A stretch of DNA of 64,000 bases from Micromonospora sp. U21 (GCF_018070045.1 NZ_JAGPYK010000001.1:496001-560000); one strand, 5' to 3'. Counted from the stretch's first letter, positions 20,078 through 31,116 are shown. Numbers and translations are program-made. The notes: generated by a model not told the origin, from the letters alone.

Positions 20078-20437
20078 ATGGTGAAGCGTCAGGCGTACCA
20101 GCCGATTCTGATCACCGACGCCTCGCGCAGCCAGAACGATCAGCTCACCAGCCGTCAGCGCCGCTATGTCCTGATGATGGGCATCCGGGTGGCGTGCATC
20201 ATTCTCGGCGCGATCCTGGTCGGCGCGAACGCCCCACTGCTCTGGCTCTGGCTGCCGCTGTGCGCCCTGGGCATGGTGCTCATCCCGTGGCTGGCCGTGC
20301 TGCTGGCCAACGACCGGCCGCCGAAGGAACAGCACCGACTGGCCAACCGCTTCCACCCCCGCCAGCAGGACGACACCCCGCCGATGAGCCTCACCGCCGA
20401 GGAGCGTCCGCACAAGGTCATCGACGTCGAACCCTGA
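20078..20437 (+). CDS. DUF3099 family membrane protein
   Basis: A 119-residue protein with the DUF3099 opening YQPILITDASRSQNDQLTSRQRRYVLMM, then two close membrane helices (about 45-65 and 70-90), and a charged C-terminal tail ending PHKVIDVEP. Function is unknown; the family is widespread in actinobacteria. GAGGAGG lies just before the ATG; the next codon, GTG, has the better spacing (six bases) and could be the true start. It converges on psuK with a 27-base gap. Confidence 0.88.
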   Translation: MVKRQAYQPILITDASRSQNDQLTSRQRRYVLMMGIRVACIILGAILVGANAPLLWLWLPLCALGMVLIPWLAVLLANDRPPKEQHRLANRFHPRQQDDTPPMSLTAEERPHKVIDVEP

Positions 20438-20464
20438 CCCGCTCAAGGGCCAGGGTTGGACAGA

Positions 20465-21364
20465 TCACGACCGTGGCCGGGCGCCGACGGTGGAGACGGC
20501 CAGGGCCCCCAGGTCGGTGGCGCGGTCCAGCGCCGCCGTCGGGGCGGCGCCGACGAGCCAGGCGGTGAGCAGACCGGCCGCGAAGGCGTCGCCCGCCCCG
20601 GTGACGTCCACCACGGCCACCCGCCGGGCCGGAGCCACACAGACCGGCGCCGTGCGGTCCACCCAGACCGCGCCGGCCGCGCCGCGCTTGACCACCACCC
20701 GCCGGGCCGTCGCCGACAGCGCCCGCCCCTGCGCCGCCGGGTCCAGCCCGCCGGCCAGCACCGTCGCCTCGTCCGCGTTGACCAGCAGCAGGTCGACGTC
20801 GCGTACCCAGCCCAGGAAGGCCGCCGCACCGACCCGCCGCAGCGGCGCCGCGGAGGCCGCGTCGACGCTGGTGGTGAGCCCGCGCTCGCGGGCCGCCTCC
20901 AGCGCCCGCAGCCCGGCGCCGCGCGACCCGGCGTCCAACAGGGTGTACGCGGACAGGTGCAGGTGCCCGGCGTCGGGCACCGCCGCGAGGGCCCGCTCGA
21001 CGTGCCCGGCACTGAGCCGCAGGTTCGCGCCCCGCTGGCTGACCATGGTGCGCTCGTCGTCGGTGGCCAGCACGATCACCGTGCCGGTCGGGACGCCCTC
21101 GACCCGGTCGACCGCGCAGTCGACACCCGCACGGTCCAGCTCGGCCATCCGGTCGCGCCCGGCCTCGTCGTCGCCGACCGCGCCGACGAGCGTGACGTCC
21201 ACCCCCTGCGCGGCGATCCAGGCGGCGGTGTTGGCCGCCTGCCCGCCGCCGCCGATGCTGATCCCGGCCGAGGTGTCCGAACCTGCCGCGAGCGGCCCGG
21301 ACAGCACCGCGACCACATCGGTGATCACGTCCCCGACGACGACCACCCGGGCCGGTCGGGTCAT
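20465..21364 (-). CDS. psuK: PfkB-family sugar kinase, probable pseudouridine kinase
   Basis: The 299-residue ribokinase-family protein has the substrate-binding [17 protein letters not shown] near residue 38. The C-terminal PfkB signature [18 protein letters not shown] (about 250-268) carries the catalytic Asp. By sequence alone it could phosphorylate several sugars. It overlaps by four bases the end of a pseudouridine-5'-phosphate glycosidase gene, so the most likely substrate is pseudouridine, converted to pseudouridine 5'-phosphate. The assignment rests mainly on this coupling. Confidence 0.88.
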   Translation of the reverse strand: MTRPARVVVVGDVITDVVAVLSGPLAAGSDTSAGISIGGGGQAANTAAWIAAQGVDVTLVGAVGDDEAGRDRMAELDRAGVDCAVDRVEGVPTGTVIVLATDDERTMVSQRGANLRLSAGHVERALAAVPDAGHLHLSAYTLLDAGSRGAGLRALEAARERGLTTSVDAASAAPLRRVGAAAFLGWVRDVDLLLVNADEATVLAGGLDPAAQGRALSATARRVVVKRGAAGAVWVDRTAPVCVAPARRVAVVDVTGAGDAFAAGLLTAWLVGAAPTAALDRATDLGALAVSTVGARPRS

Positions 21365-22293
21365 GCCGGGACGGCGGTGGCGCGGGCGGCGGCGACCGCG
21401 ATCCGCGCGGCCAGATCGGCGTTGCGCAGGATGATCCGGACGTTCACCGTCAGGCTGGCGCCCTCGGTTGCTGAGTGGAAGTGCGCCAGCAGGTACGGCG
21501 TGACGGCCTTGCCGGTCACCCCGTCCCGCTCCAGCAGGGCCAGACCCTCGGCGAGGTTCCGGTCGTGCAGCACCGGGTCGAGCTGCTCGTCGACCGGCAG
21601 CGGGTTGGCGACGATCAGGCCGCCGGCGTGCACGGCGTGCCGGTCACGGGCAGCGAGCACGGCGGCGACCTGCTCGGCCGAGTCGACCGACCAGTCCAGG
21701 TCGAAGCCGCTGTCGGTGAGGTAGAAGCCGGGGAACCGGCGGGTGCGGTAACCGACCACGGCGACCCCGAGGGTCTCCAGCCGCTCCAGCGTCGCGCCCA
21801 CGTCGAGGATCGACTTGACCCCGGCGCAGACCACGGCGATCGGGGTCCGGGCAAGTGTGATCAGGTCCGCCGACTCGTCGAAGGTGTGCGCCGCCTCGCG
21901 GTGCACCCCACCGAGCCCTCCGGTGGCGAACACCCCGATCCCGGCCGCGGCGGCCACCGCACTGGTCGCGGCCACGGTGGTGGCGCCGTCCGCGCCGGTA
22001 GCCGCCGCCACCGCGAGGTCGCGGACGGAGAGCTTGGTCACTCCATCGACGGTGGCCAGGCGGGTCAGCTGCGCGTCGTCCAGGCCGACCACCAGCTCGC
22101 CGCCGATCATGCCGATCGTCGCGGGTACCGCCCCGGCGTCCCGGACCGTCTGCTCGATTTCCCGAGCCACCCGAAGGTTCTCCGGCCGGGGCAGGCCGTG
22201 CGAGACGATGGTGCTCTCCAGGGCGACGACGGGCCGGCCGTCGTGCAGGGCGCCGGCCACCTCGGTGCCGTAGCTGATGCGAAAGTCAGTCAC
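21361..22293 (-). CDS. psuG: pseudouridine-5'-phosphate glycosidase
   Basis: The 310-residue protein closely follows Psu[20 protein letters not shown] is near residue 20, with [17 protein letters not shown], then [28 protein letters not shown] (about 105-132), [16 protein letters not shown] and GLIVANPLP. PsuG splits pseudouridine 5'-phosphate into uracil and ribose 5-phosphate with help of a Mn2+ ion and a lysine, here probably in the CAGVKS segment. With the downstream kinase it forms a two-step pathway that recycles pseudouridine from RNA turnover. Length is normal. Confidence 0.94.
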   Translation of the reverse strand: MTDFRISYGTEVAGALHDGRPVVALESTIVSHGLPRPENLRVAREIEQTVRDAGAVPATIGMIGGELVVGLDDAQLTRLATVDGVTKLSVRDLAVAAATGADGATTVAATSAVAAAAGIGVFATGGLGGVHREAAHTFDESADLITLARTPIAVVCAGVKSILDVGATLERLETLGVAVVGYRTRRFPGFYLTDSGFDLDWSVDSAEQVAAVLAARDRHAVHAGGLIVANPLPVDEQLDPVLHDRNLAEGLALLERDGVTGKAVTPYLLAHFHSATEGASLTVNVRIILRNADLAARIAVAAARATAVPA

Positions 22294-22383
22294 GGGGGGC
22301 CACGGTACGGGGTCGGGCCCTGGCCGGCCTCAAGTGGACCCGGCCGTGATGACCTGCCAAACTTGACGGTTGGAGGTGCAGAC

Positions 22384-22602
22384 GTGAGCACAGAGGTTCT
22401 CGAGCGTCCGGAGCTGAAGGACGCCGATACCGGTCCCGAGATGTTCCACTACGTCCGCAAGGAGAAGATCGCCGAGAGTGCCGTCATGGGCACCTACGTC
22501 GTCGCGCTCTGCGGGGAGACCTTCCCGGTCACCAAGGCGGCCAAGCCGGGTTCGCCGGTCTGCCCCAAGTGCAAGGAGATCTACGACTCGTACCGCGAAT
22601 GA
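22384..22602 (+). CDS. DUF3039 family small zinc-ribbon-like protein
   Basis: The 72-residue protein has the DUF3039 layout: FHYVRKEKIAESAVMGTYVVALCGE followed by CPKCKEIYDSYRE. One cysteine sits in ALCGE and two in CPKC, which suggests metal binding. Function is unknown. The GTG at 22384 follows GGAGG with a 7-base spacer. A small protein of this family also sits between sigA and ideR in mycobacteria (from memory), so it belongs to the conserved neighbourhood. Confidence 0.88.
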   Translation: MSTEVLERPELKDADTGPEMFHYVRKEKIAESAVMGTYVVALCGETFPVTKAAKPGSPVCPKCKEIYDSYRE

Positions 22603-22630
22603 ACGGCGGCCGGCGTCCCGGCCGGCGACG

Positions 22631-22636
22631 TAGCCT
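22631..22636 (+). promoter_or_regulatory. candidate -10 box (TAGCCT) of a leaderless transcript for the TRIC gene
   Basis: TAGCCT is followed by six bases and the GTG at 22643, with no Shine-Dalgarno between. It matches the spacing seen at several other starts in the window. Confidence 0.35.
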
Positions 22637-22642
22637 GCGGCG

Positions 22643-23305
22643 GTGACCACCTCCACCGCCCTGCTCCTCGCCGACCTGACCGGGGTGGCGGTCTTCGCCG
22701 CGTCCGGGGCCTCGGCCGCGGTGGCCAAGCGGCTCGACCTGTTCGGCGTCGCGTTCGTCGGCTTCGTGGCCGCCCTCGGCGGTGGGATCTTCCGGGACCT
22801 GGTCATCGACGAGGTGCCGCCGCTGGCCTTCGCCGACTGGCGGTACGTGGCGACCGCCGCCGTCACCGCGCTCGCCGTCTTCTGGCTGCACCCTCAGCTG
22901 GCCCGGCTACGCACCACGGTGCTGGTGCTGGACGCGGCGGGCCTCGGGCTCTTCACCGTGACCGGCACGCTCAAGGCGCTCGACGCCCGGGTGCCCGCGG
23001 TCGGGGCCTGCCTGATCGGCATGCTCACCGCGATCGGCGGTGGGCTCGGCCGTGACCTGCTCACCGCCGAGATCCCGGTGGTGCTGCGCCGGGAGATCTA
23101 CGCGGTGGCCGCCCTGGTCGGATCGGTCGCGGTGGCGCTGCTGTACGTCACCGGGCAGACCGGACCGGCGCCGCTCACCGCCGCCGCCGTGCTGGTCTTC
23201 GGGCTGCGCCTGATCGCCCTGCGTAGGCGCTGGTCCGCCCCGGTGGCGACGCTGCGCCCGCCGCGCACCGGCGGGGCGGATTCGCGCACCGACCGGGACT
23301 GGTGA
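22643..23305 (+). CDS. TRIC-type cation channel family protein (UPF0126)
   Basis: A 220-residue membrane protein with two repeats of three helices. Each repeat has a glycine-rich signature: FVAALGGGIFRDLVIDEVPP near residue 45 and MLTAIGGGLGRDLLTAEIPVVL near 130. These GGG-R-D motifs define prokaryotic TRIC channels, trimeric potassium/sodium-conducting pores. There is a seventh helix near the C-terminus and then a charged tail. GTG start, probably leaderless. Confidence 0.93.
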   Translation: MTTSTALLLADLTGVAVFAASGASAAVAKRLDLFGVAFVGFVAALGGGIFRDLVIDEVPPLAFADWRYVATAAVTALAVFWLHPQLARLRTTVLVLDAAGLGLFTVTGTLKALDARVPAVGACLIGMLTAIGGGLGRDLLTAEIPVVLRREIYAVAALVGSVAVALLYVTGQTGPAPLTAAAVLVFGLRLIALRRRWSAPVATLRPPRTGGADSRTDRDW

Positions 23306-23528
23306 GGCGCTCGGGGCCCACGCGGCAGCGGGGCTCTCCCGTGCCCCGGGGCGGCGCGGGCGGGCGTGGTGAATGTGACCAGCGTGGCGTCGCCTGGGCC
23401 GTGGGGCCCGCGCTGGTTATGCTGAGTCGGCCTTCGCGGCAGCTTCTGCGCGGAGGCGTTTTCATGGGCGGCGGTACTCGTGGCCCTCGCCCGGGGTCCG
23501 CCGTCGTGCGGTCGGAGAGGAGTCTCGC

Positions 23529-25262
23529 GTGGCAGCCCGGACGCCGGTGCTCGAGACGTTCCCGGCACTACGTGCCTGGCAGCGCAAGGCCCTGGTGGAG
23601 TACCTGCGCCGACGCAGCGAGGACTTCACCGCGGTCGCCACGCCCGGCGCCGGCAAGACCACCTTCGCCCTGCGGATCGCGGCCGAACTGCTCGGTGACG
23701 GCACGGTGGAGGCCGTCACGGTCGTCGCCCCGACCGAGCACCTGAAGAACCAGTGGGCCGAGGCCGCGGCCCGGGTGGGCATCCAGCTCGACGCCGCGTT
23801 CCGCAACGCCGACGTGCACTCCGCGGCCGACTTCCACGGCGCGGTGGTCACCTACGCGCAGGTGGGGATGGCCCCGCAGGTGCACCGGCGGCGCACCATG
23901 ACCCGACGCACCCTGGTCGTCCTCGACGAGATCCACCACGCGGGTGACTCCCGGTCCTGGGGTGACGGGGTGAAGGCCGCCTTCGAGCCGGCCGTACGCC
24001 GGCTGATGCTCACCGGGACGCCGTTCCGCTCCGACGACAACCCGATCCCGTTCGTCAGCTACGAGCGCGGCGGTGACGGGCTGCTGCGCTCCCGCGCCGA
24101 CTCGGTGTACGGCTACTCCGACGCGCTGCGCGACGGCGTGGTCCGGCCGGTGCTCTTCCTGGCGTACTCGGGGGAGACCCGCTGGCGGACCAACGCGGGG
24201 GAGGAGTTGGCAGCCCGGCTCGGCGAGCCGATGACCCAGGACCTGGTGGCGCAGGCGTGGCGTACCGCCCTGGACCCGGCGGGGGACTGGATGCCGCAGG
24301 TGCTGCGGGCCGCCGACGCCCGGCTCACCGTGCTGCGTAACGCCGGGATGGCCGACGCCGGCGGTCTGATCATCGCCACCGACCAGCAGTCCGCCCGCTC
24401 GTACGCCAAGCTGATCGAGCAGCTGACCGGCGAGAAGGCCGCCGTGGTGCTCTCCGACGACCTGGGGGCGTCCGCGCGGATCGCGACGTTCGCGGCGTCC
24501 GAGCAGCGGTGGCTGGTCGCGGTGCGAATGGTGTCCGAGGGGGTGGACATCCCGCGGCTCGCGGTGGGGGTCTATGCCACCAGCGCCAGCACCCCGCTCT
24601 ACTTCGCCCAGGCGATCGGCCGGTTCGTCCGGGCCCGCCGGCCCGGGGAGACCGCGTCGGTCTTCCTGCCCAGCGTGCCGCACCTGCTCGGGCTGGCCAG
24701 CGAGATGGAGACCGAGCGGGACCACGTGCTCGGCAAGCCCAAGGAATCCGACGGTTTCGACGACGACCTGCTGGAGCGGGCGCAGCGCGACGATCAGGCC
24801 AGCGGTGAGCTGGAGAAGCGGTTCGCCGCGCTCTCGGCCACCGCCGAGCTGGATCAGGTGATCTTCGACGGCGCGTCGTTCGGCACCGCGGCCCAGGCGG
24901 GCACTCCGGAGGAGGAGGAGTACCTCGGCCTGCCGGGCCTGCTCACCGCCGACCAGGTCTCCCTGCTGCTGACGAAGCGGCAGGCCGAGCAGCTCGCCGC
25001 CCAGCGTCGCCGCACCGCCGAGCGGGCCGCTCAGCCGGCCGGTGCGCCTGTCGCGGCGCCGCCGGCACCGATGAGTGCCGCCCAGCGCCGAGTGGCGCTC
25101 AGGCGGCAGCTGAACGCTCTGGTGGCCGCTCGGCACCACCGCACCGGCCAGCCCCACGGCAAGATCCACGCCGAGCTGCGCCGGCTCTGCGGCGGCCCGC
25201 CGAGCGCCCAGGCAACCATCGAACAGCTTGAGGAACGCATCGCCACCGTGCAGACCCTCTGA
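23529..25262 (+). CDS. DEAD/DEAH box helicase family protein
   Basis: The 577-residue protein is a superfamily 2 ATPase. Walker A ATPGAGKTT lies near residue 40, and the DEIH box at 133-136 follows TLVVLDEIHHAGD. Motif III is LTGTPFR and motif VI is FAQAIGRFVRARRPGE, with MVSEGVDIPRL before it. The C-terminal 150 residues are helical and charged, with a short motif LRRLCGGPPSAQATIEQLEERI. It resembles restriction-enzyme-like or RecG/UvrB-related helicases used in DNA repair, but no nuclease or methylase partner is next to it. GTG start. Confidence 0.88.
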   Translation: MAARTPVLETFPALRAWQRKALVEYLRRRSEDFTAVATPGAGKTTFALRIAAELLGDGTVEAVTVVAPTEHLKNQWAEAAARVGIQLDAAFRNADVHSAADFHGAVVTYAQVGMAPQVHRRRTMTRRTLVVLDEIHHAGDSRSWGDGVKAAFEPAVRRLMLTGTPFRSDDNPIPFVSYERGGDGLLRSRADSVYGYSDALRDGVVRPVLFLAYSGETRWRTNAGEELAARLGEPMTQDLVAQAWRTALDPAGDWMPQVLRAADARLTVLRNAGMADAGGLIIATDQQSARSYAKLIEQLTGEKAAVVLSDDLGASARIATFAASEQRWLVAVRMVSEGVDIPRLAVGVYATSASTPLYFAQAIGRFVRARRPGETASVFLPSVPHLLGLASEMETERDHVLGKPKESDGFDDDLLERAQRDDQASGELEKRFAALSATAELDQVIFDGASFGTAAQAGTPEEEEYLGLPGLLTADQVSLLLTKRQAEQLAAQRRRTAERAAQPAGAPVAAPPAPMSAAQRRVALRRQLNALVAARHHRTGQPHGKIHAELRRLCGGPPSAQATIEQLEERIATVQTL

Positions 25263-25376
25263 CCCCACCGGCACCGTTCGCCCCCGCCCGACCCCGGGTT
25301 GTTCGCCGGGCGGGTTGGGCTGACCGGTTCGGGCGGTGCTGCGCCCCTCGGGGTGGCCCGCGCCCGCCTTGCGGCG

Positions 25377-25453
25377 TGATCCACTCGGTTTTGGTGAGTA
25401 CGCGGTATCAGAGCGGGGTTGGATGGCGCGGTTCAAGGAACCCGAGTGGATCA
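25377..25453. repeat. inverted repeat with 12-base arms
   Basis: TGATCCACTCGG (25377-25388) and CCGAGTGGATCA (25442-25453) are perfect inverted repeats 53 bases apart, in the 327-bp gap between the helicase and the DUF7455 gene. Its shape resembles the TGATCATGAAG palindrome at 60950. No gene is seen in this gap. Confidence 0.5.
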
Positions 25454-25534
25454 TGGGGTGGGTTGTGCGTGGGCCGGCTGTCGCCCGCCTGAGGCGCGGG
25501 TCGTCGGCCTGGCAGCGGGCAGCGGGCAGCGAAA

Positions 25535-25573
25535 AGCCGACCGGAGGCACCCACAGGGTGCCTCCGGCCGGCT
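25535..25573 (-). terminator. intrinsic terminator of the DUF7455 gene
   Basis: Two 18-base arms (25535-25552 and 25556-25573) pair at 17 positions around an ACA loop. On the minus strand the hairpin is followed by TTTT. It lies 17 bases after the stop of the minus-strand DUF7455 gene. Confidence 0.8.
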
Positions 25574-25589
25574 ATGTCGGGTTGCGGAC

Positions 25590-25823
25590 TTAGTTCGCCA
25601 TCAGATCGGCGCCACGCCAGCTGAAATCGGGCTCCGTTGCGAACCGCTCGGTGATCTTCACGAGATCCTCCGCGTACTTGTTCGCGTGGTGCCCACAGAA
25701 CACCAGCTCGCTCCCACCCACCAGAGTGATCCGGAGCTTCCCGGCAGCATTGCAGCGGTCGCACCGTTCATCGGCGGCTGGGGGCGCCACCGTCTCGGGC
25801 GGCGGCGTGAGGGTCGAGTTCAT
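25590..25823 (-). CDS. DUF7455 family small zinc-binding-like protein
   Basis: The 77-residue protein has CDRCNAAGKLRI near residue 25 and LVFCGHHANKYAEDL near 47. That gives three cysteines and two adjacent histidines, which look like a small zinc site. This matches DUF7455, a small actinobacterial family of unknown function that is often near sigma or gyrase genes. The ATG at 25823 follows GGAGG by six bases; a longer start has no good site. A strong terminator follows its stop. It lies downstream of sigA on the same strand, but with its own 245-bp upstream gap. Confidence 0.82.
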   Translation of the reverse strand: MNSTLTPPPETVAPPAADERCDRCNAAGKLRITLVGGSELVFCGHHANKYAEDLVKITERFATEPDFSWRGADLMAN

Positions 25824-26010
25824 CGCCTTCCTCCTCTGGTCGTCACCGATGAACAATCTCTTCGGTCGTTGCTCACCTATCGTGCAACACCTTTACTAGG
25901 AACTGCCTTCCCTGTGTGCCCGCGGGGGACCGAGGTCACACCTGGCTGGGACAGTGTGCCGTGCACCCAGGGTGCCACGTCAACGATCACATTCGTGCAT
26001 CCGGACGATC

Positions 26011-26037
26011 ACCATCTGGCGTTGCACACCAGATGGT
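26011..26037. terminator. hairpin downstream of the housekeeping sigma gene
   Basis: ACCATCTGG (26011-26019) and CCAGATGGT (26029-26037) form a perfect 9-bp stem with a 9-base loop, starting 32 bases past the sigA stop. There is no T run, so termination would depend on the stem alone. Confidence 0.4.
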
Positions 26038-26068
26038 CAAAACGACACGTTCGGTTGACGAAACCCTC

Positions 26069-27667
<1,599 letters not shown>

Positions 27668-27956
27668 GAATGACCTTCCGGAGGCGAAGAGCGGGCACGG
27701 CCGGGTCGTCCGGCACAGCGTGGGGCAACCGGGCCGGGCGATGTGGTTGAGGGACCCCCGTGTCCCGGGCCGGCCGGTGGTCGGCGGTCCGTGGCGCGGT
27801 GGCAGGGGTGAATTGTAACGCCGTCTGCGGCGATCATCCTGCGCCGCACGGCGTACCGGCGGTGGGGACCGCCGATTCGGCGCAGATGTGGACTTTGTAA
27901 GGATGATACTCGCGCGCGGCCCGGAACGCCCCGGTCGTGCGGGAAGGGGGCGTGGG

Positions 27957-28778
27957 ATGGACCGTTCGGTGCCGCCAACCGAGGACTTGCTGGCGATCGC
28001 GCTCGACGTTACGCGGGACGCCGCGGCCACCGCGTACCGGATGCGGGTCGAGGGCGTCGCCGTGGCCGCGACCAAGAGTACGGTCACCGACGTGGTCACC
28101 GCGGCCGACCGGGCGGTCGAGCGGCAGGTGCTCGACGCGCTGCACCGGCTGCGGCCGGGTGACGCGGTGCTCGGCGAGGAGTACGGCACGGGGGACACCG
28201 GGCCGGTCGGGCCGGGCGGCGTGCGCTGGATCGTCGACCCGATCGACGGCACCGTCAACTACCTCTACGGGCTGCCGTACAGCGCGGTGTCGCTCGCCGC
28301 CGAGGTGGACGGCGTGGTGGTCGCCGGCGTGGTGCGCAACGTCAGCACCGGCGAGGAGTGGACCGCCACGGCCGGCGGGGGCGCCTGGCGCGACGGCGTC
28401 CGGTTGCGCTGTTCCGGCGAGACCGACCTGGGGCAGGCGCTGGTCGCCACCGGCTTCGGCTACGACGCCGGCCGCCGGGCGCACCAGGCCCGGGTGGTGG
28501 CCGGGCTGATCGCGCACGTGCGGGACATCCGCCGGCTCGGCGCCGCCGCGCTGGATCTCTGCCTGGTCGCGGAGGGGCGCCTGGACGCGTACTTCGAGAA
28601 GGGCCTGGCCGCCTGGGACCTGGCTGCCGGTGGGCTGGTGGCCGCCGAGGCGGGCGTGCGGGTCACCGGCCTGGACGGCCGTCCGCCCGGCCCGGACCTG
28701 GTGCTCGCATCCCCGCCCGCGCTCTTCGCGCCGCTGCACGACCGCCTGGCCGCCCTGGACGCCGCCGGCGGTCCCTGA
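27957..28778 (+). CDS. suhB: inositol monophosphatase family protein
   Basis: The 273-residue protein belongs to the Mg2+-dependent IMPase family. It has the metal-binding motifs GEEYGTGD (about 75) and [15 protein letters not shown] (about 95-110), and later [19 protein letters not shown] (about 215). All Asp/Glu ligands are present. Family members dephosphorylate inositol 1-phosphate or related sugars. In mycobacteria the sigA neighbour is suhB, which has this activity, so I use that name by position. The ATG at 27957 starts [12 protein letters not shown]. The gene diverges from hrdB across a 289-bp region with a GATACT box near 27904. Confidence 0.9.
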   Translation: MDRSVPPTEDLLAIALDVTRDAAATAYRMRVEGVAVAATKSTVTDVVTAADRAVERQVLDALHRLRPGDAVLGEEYGTGDTGPVGPGGVRWIVDPIDGTVNYLYGLPYSAVSLAAEVDGVVVAGVVRNVSTGEEWTATAGGGAWRDGVRLRCSGETDLGQALVATGFGYDAGRRAHQARVVAGLIAHVRDIRRLGAAALDLCLVAEGRLDAYFEKGLAAWDLAAGGLVAAEAGVRVTGLDGRPPGPDLVLASPPALFAPLHDRLAALDAAGGP

Positions 28779-28832
28779 CCGGCGCTCCGACCCGCGGCGC
28801 GTCGGTGGGTCCGGGGTCGGTCGTCGTCGGCG

Positions 28833-28863
28833 GCGCGCCGGGCCGGCTGGTGGCCCGGCGCGC
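28833..28863. terminator. convergent hairpin between suhB and the LytR_C gene
   Basis: GCGCGCCGGGCC (28833-28844) and GGCCCGGCGCGC (28852-28863) form a perfect 12-bp stem with a 7-base loop, between two convergent genes. There is no T run, as is usual for actinobacterial terminators. Confidence 0.55.
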
Positions 28864-28899
28864 GGTGCCGTAGGGGTCAGCGTCCGCCGACCTGTCCGG

Positions 28900-29433
28900 T
28901 CACTTCTTGGCGACCGGGGACGGGCACGACTCCGGGGGCGCCACCGGAGCGCCCAGGTCACCGAGGGACTGGTTCACCTCGGTCGTGGTGGCGAGCTGCT
29001 GGAAGCGGCTGCCCAGCACCACGTCCACCGTGTCGTCGGTGCGCTTCGGGTCGTAGCCCGGCTCGGCGTTGTTGAGGAAGTACGCCTGCAGCAGGTGCGC
29101 CGAGCCGACGCCCTTGGGGCCGTACCGCAGCACGGCCACCTCGTCGATCCCCTTGGGCGCGTTGCCGACCTTCTTGACCTGGAACTTGCGGTTGCGGAAG
29201 TCGTCCGCGACGCTGCCGGCCCGGCCTGGCTCGTCGGTCGCGTTCAAGACGTTGATCTTGACGTCCTTGGGCTCGTGCAGCGTCACGTCGGCCAGCGGCC
29301 AGCCGTCGGGGCAACCCTCGGCCGTGCCCGCCTTACCCTGGGTGTCGCGGACCAGCGCGGTGATCACGAAGGTCAGGGCCAGCACCCCGAGCAGGCCGAC
29401 GACGACGAGTGCTCGCACTCGCGCAAAACTCAT
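28900..29433 (-). CDS. LytR C-terminal domain membrane protein (Cei-like)
   Basis: The 177-residue protein starts MSFARVRALVVVGLLGVLAL, a single membrane anchor. A periplasmic LytR_C domain follows, with the pattern INVLNATDEPGRAGSVADDF near residue 55 and VAVLRYGPKGVGSAHLLQAYF. This domain also ends LytR-CpsA-Psr ligases, but no ligase domain is present here. The M. tuberculosis gene in the same place (cei) supports cell-envelope integrity. The ATG at 29433 follows GGAG by seven bases. It probably works outside the membrane near the cell wall. Confidence 0.85.
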   Translation of the reverse strand: MSFARVRALVVVGLLGVLALTFVITALVRDTQGKAGTAEGCPDGWPLADVTLHEPKDVKINVLNATDEPGRAGSVADDFRNRKFQVKKVGNAPKGIDEVAVLRYGPKGVGSAHLLQAYFLNNAEPGYDPKRTDDTVDVVLGSRFQQLATTTEVNQSLGDLGAPVAPPESCPSPVAKK

Positions 29434-29654
29434 CTGGGCGCTCCCGGACGTCAGGTGGGTGGCGGCGGCCGCCAACGATCGCACTGACCGGCGGCCGTCG
29501 AATACGCCGCTGAGGTTAACGGTTGTCCGGCCGTCGCGTGGAAACAGTCCGACATGCCGGCGCGCCGACCGCGAACCGGGTACTACTACCCCTATCTTCG
29601 TGTCGCCTGAGTCACATTGGGAACAACTTCGCGTGCTGGGGCGTACATCTCAGC

Positions 29655-29680
29655 GGCGAGGGCGGTATACATGCCTCGCC
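29655..29680 (+). other. small hairpin in the gap between the LytR_C and DUF4193 genes
   Basis: GGCGAGG (29655-29661) pairs with CCTCGCC (29674-29680) around a 12-base loop containing TATACAT. It is the only structure I could see in the 418-bp divergent gap 29434-29851, which otherwise shows no gene. Confidence 0.3.
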
Positions 29681-29851
29681 CAAAGGGGGGGTAAGGTTCC
29701 GCGCTCGCAGGGGAGTCGCCCCAGCGGGCTCGACCCGTTCGGTCCCCGGGTCGGGTGCCCGACACAACTGGTGGCCGGCCAGCGGAACCGAAACAGCGTC
29801 GTCCGGCGTTACAACCGGAAGCGACAACATCGATATGGGAGAGTGAAACCG

Positions 29852-30148
29852 ATGGCCACCGACTACGACGCCCCGCGTCGCGACGAGGTCGACCTCGGCG
29901 AGGACAGCCTGGAAGAGCTCAAGGCCCGGCGCGTCGACTCACAGTCGGCCGCGGTGGACGTCGACGAGGCCGAGGTGGCCGAGAGCTTTGAGCTGCCCGG
30001 CGCCGATCTGGCCGACGAGGAGCTCACGGTCAAGGTGCTACCGATGCAGCAGGACGAGTTCCGGTGCGCTCGCTGCTTCCTGGTGCACCACCGCAGCCAG
30101 CTGGCGGTCGAGCGTAACGGCGAACTGATCTGCCGCGAGTGCGTCTGA
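29852..30148 (+). CDS. DUF4193 family protein
   Basis: The 98-residue acidic protein starts MATDYDAPRRDEVDLGEDSL and ends with a zinc-ribbon-like pair, FRCARCFLVHHRSQLA and LICRECV, giving two CxxC motifs. This is the DUF4193 family, restricted to actinobacteria and always near sigA, dut and DUF3093. Function is unknown; the acidic N-terminus and zinc ribbon suggest interaction with RNA polymerase or ribosomes, but this is a guess. GGAGAG precedes the ATG by eight bases. Confidence 0.92.
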   Translation: MATDYDAPRRDEVDLGEDSLEELKARRVDSQSAAVDVDEAEVAESFELPGADLADEELTVKVLPMQQDEFRCARCFLVHHRSQLAVERNGELICRECV

Positions 30149-30268
30149 CACTCACGACACCAGCGGCGGCCTCCTGATCGGGGCCGCCGCTGCCGGTGTA
30201 GCCATGCGGCACCGGTGGGTACCTGCTTGACTCGTAGGGGTAGCCACAGCACCGGGAGGTCCGACCCC

Positions 30269-31066
30269 ATGAGCGATCGAGGCGACACCACCGGCGCCGG
30301 CACGGACGACCTCGGCGCCACCGTCGCGGCGTTGACCGCGGACGACATCGAGCCGGCAAAACGCCGCCAACTGCTCACCCGGATGGTCGGGCAGGCCCGT
30401 GCCCGTGGCATCGGCGACCTGTTCAAGCCCCGCGCCGCCGTGCGCTGGATGGTCGACACCGTCGCCGAGATCGCCCCGCACGTACCGGTGCGGGACCTGG
30501 CCACCCTGCGCCAGCACTTTCCAGGGCTGGACGACAACGCCCTGGCCGAGCGGTTGATCCGCAACGCGGCCCGGACCACCGCCGGGATCGGCGCCGCCGG
30601 CGGGGGAGTCGCCGCCGTCGAATGGGCGGTCGCCCCGACCCTGCTGTCCGCGCCGGTGCTGCTCGCCGCCGAGACGGTCGCCGTGGTGGCGGTCGAGCTG
30701 AAGCTGGTCGGCGAGCTGCACGAGGTGCACGGCGTGGCGCTACCGGCCGGCGGCAGCCAACGGGCGGTCGCCCTGGTGCACTCCTGGGCCACCCAGCGTG
30801 GGGTCAACCCGATGATGCCCGGCGTGGGGGTGGGCGCCGTGCTCGGCACCGCCGCCCGCAAGGAGCTGCGGGACACCCTGCTCCGGCGCTTCGGGCGCAA
30901 CCTCACCACACTCGGGCCGTTCCTCACCGGCGCGGCCGTGGCCAGCTTCCTCAACCGCCGGGCGACCCGGTCGATGGCCGACCAGCTCCAGGTGGACCTG
31001 CACCGGCGCGGCATCGCCCGTTCGGCCCCGCCACCGTCGCTGCCCGGTCCGCCGACCGGCACCTGA
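30269..31066 (+). CDS. uncharacterised actinobacterial membrane-associated protein
   Basis: The 265-residue protein is not one I can name. The N-terminal 100 residues are charged and helical (RMVGQARARGIGDLFKPRAA). A Gly/Ala-rich hydrophobic stretch follows at about 110-150 (TAGIGAAGGGVAAVEW, APVLLAAETVAVVAVELKL), and the C-terminal half is basic, with another hydrophobic helix near 215. The ATG at 30269 follows GGGAGG with a 9-base spacer. It lies between the DUF4193 and DUF3093 genes and is an extra gene compared with the mycobacterial order. The last codons lie in a 20-base tandem duplication. Confidence 0.8.
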   Translation: MSDRGDTTGAGTDDLGATVAALTADDIEPAKRRQLLTRMVGQARARGIGDLFKPRAAVRWMVDTVAEIAPHVPVRDLATLRQHFPGLDDNALAERLIRNAARTTAGIGAAGGGVAAVEWAVAPTLLSAPVLLAAETVAVVAVELKLVGELHEVHGVALPAGGSQRAVALVHSWATQRGVNPMMPGVGVGAVLGTAARKELRDTLLRRFGRNLTTLGPFLTGAAVASFLNRRATRSMADQLQVDLHRRGIARSAPPPSLPGPPTGT

Positions 31067-31093
31067 GCGGCCCGCCGACCGGCACCTGAGCGG
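31051..31093. repeat. tandem duplication across the gene end
   Basis: A 20-base unit starting GCCGACCGGCACC occurs at 31051-31070 and 31074-31093 (period 23). Both copies contain TGA, so the duplication left the protein end unchanged. Confidence 0.7.
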
Positions 31094-31116
31094 GCGCGCA
31101 CACGGAGCCGCCGCGG

